NCBI RefSeq assembly: GCF_001592435.1
Contig: NZ_CP014750.1
Location: 1,426,001-1,490,000, forward strand
DNA from: Thermococcus peptonophilus
Lineage (GTDB): Archaea > Methanobacteriota_B > Thermococci > Thermococcales > Thermococcaceae
Direction of reading: 5' to 3'
DNA length: 64,000 nucleotides
In this document: positions 63,309 through 64,000 of the stretch, one piece after another
Layout of the letters: each line of letters begins with the position of its first letter
Position numbering within the stretch: the stretch's first letter is position 1
Translations under genes and position numbers: made by a program
Notes under the pieces: generated by a model
The model's database searches: none
Told to the model about the DNA's origin: nothing
What the model saw: the letters and a program-made list of their open reading frames with translations, nothing else

Positions 63309-64000
63309 ATGTTAAAGCTGATTGAAGACGCAATTGAAAGGACCTCTGCCGCTCCGCAGGCCAGTGCTCCTGAGGTTAGAACTCAATCCGATATTGACGA
63401 GGAGCTTAAGAAGCTCCTTGAACAGATTCAGGCGAAGATATATGTTGTCGGTGTCGGCGGTGCGGGTTGCAACACGATAAACAGAATGATGCAGGTTGGA
63501 ATCCAGGGTGCCAAGATAATTGCTATGAACACCGATGCCCAGGATCTGTTGAAGGTTAGGGCTCACAAAAAGATTCTCCTCGGTAAAGAGTTAACTAGGG
63601 GTCTCGGAGCTGGAAACAACCCCAAGATCGGTGAAGAGGCAGCCAAGGAGAGTGAGAGGGAAATTAGAGAGGCTCTCGAGGGCGCTGACATGGTCTTCAT
63701 CACCTGCGGTCTTGGCGGTGGTACTGGTACTGGCGCCGCCCCGGTCGTTGCGGAGATCGCAAAGAAGATGGGAGCATTGACTGTGGCCGTTGTTACTCTC
63801 CCGTTCACCGTTGAGGGTATAAGGAGGATCAAAAACGCCGAGTACGGCCTTGAAAGGCTTAAGAAAAACACCGATACCGTCATAGTCATCCCGAACGACA
63901 AGCTCATGGAGGTTGCACCGAACCTGCCGATCCACATGGCCTTCAAGGTCGCCGACGAGATACTTGTCCAGGCAGTCAAGGGCATAACCGAACTTATCAC
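63309..64000 (+). CDS. ftsZ: Cell division protein FtsZ (5' part; continues beyond the window)
   Basis: 230 residues visible. N-terminal extension [17 protein letters not shown], then the tubulin-fold GTPase: [15 protein letters not shown] (about 45-59), NTDAQDL, and the signature [17 protein letters not shown] (about 136-152), followed by ENAEYGL-type region [15 protein letters not shown]. Forms the division ring. GGAGGGTGA precedes the ATG. Truncated at the window end only. Confidence 0.96.
   Translation, partial: MLKLIEDAIERTSAAPQASAPEVRTQSDIDEELKKLLEQIQAKIYVVGVGGAGCNTINRMMQVGIQGAKIIAMNTDAQDLLKVRAHKKILLGKELTRGLGAGNNPKIGEEAAKESEREIREALEGADMVFITCGLGGGTGTGAAPVVAEIAKKMGALTVAVVTLPFTVEGIRRIKNAEYGLERLKKNTDTVIVIPNDKLMEVAPNLPIHMAFKVADEILVQAVKGITELI

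Overview
The window is a hyperthermophilic euryarchaeal chromosome segment of the order Thermococcales, most likely Thermococcus and close to T. kodakarensis. The evidence is protein identity by eye (S2, L15e, RpoK, GDH, branching enzyme, FttA), archaeal TATA boxes with short or absent leaders, GGTG/GAGGTG ribosome sites, tRNA genes encoding CCA, and archaeal-only proteins (Rpo subunits D/N/K, FttA, HARP, RqcH, DtdA). It holds no rRNA, CRISPR array, transposase or recognisable provirus.

Layout. 0-7.4 kb: an information-processing cluster (S13, S4, S11, RpoD, L18e, L13, S9, RpoN, RpoK, a degenerate enolase, S2, L40e) with four tRNA genes (Ser, Leu, Pro, Leu) between the protein genes. 7.4-20.5 kb: regulators (PadR, two Lrp/RAM proteins, GfcR-like), SRP54, YkgJ-like protein, MTA phosphorylase, CoA-disulfide reductase-like enzyme, uridine phosphorylase, two helical-repeat proteins, tRNA-Arg (two) and tRNA-Gly. 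20.5-31.4 kb: threonine synthase, a Memo-like protein, then the archaeal isoprenoid set (mevalonate kinase, isopentenyl phosphate kinase, type 2 IPP isomerase, short-chain prenyl synthase) mixed with CinA-like, racemase-like and RNase J genes and interrupted by an AT-rich membrane-gene insert at 27.96-28.85 kb. 31.4-41.5 kb: M20 peptidase, another AT-rich two-gene patch, leuS with a long leader, a secreted helical protein, PepQ, L15e, a COG1325 RNA-binding protein and RNase P Rpp30. 41.5-54 kb: TrpB2, NikR, RqcH, GH57 branching enzyme, PII, an NSS amino-acid transporter with its small subunit, and GDH. 54-64 kb: a two-domain nucleotide-type protein, proteasome beta, FttA, RpiA, three tRNAs, HARP (RNA-free RNase P), a sugar-isomerase-like protein, a pilin-like peptide, DtdA and the 5' part of ftsZ.

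How the genes fit together: translation and tRNA quality control dominate (ribosomal proteins, ten tRNAs, LeuS, Rpp30, HARP, DtdA, RqcH, RNase J, FttA). A second theme is archaeal lipid precursor synthesis, and a third is amino-acid and nitrogen metabolism (GDH, PII, TrpB2, ThrC, NSS transporter).

The least explained material is non-coding. Two blocks of about 600 bp (17.5-18.13 and 59.30-59.89 kb) share a set of hairpin motifs, one of which sits exactly 2 nt after the CCA of three different tRNA genes. Structured leaders precede RNase J, leuS and L15e, and palindromes sit at the promoters of the NSS transporter, gdhA and ftsZ. Several proteins look like enzymes that have lost catalytic residues: the enolase, the metallophosphoesterase and the racemase.
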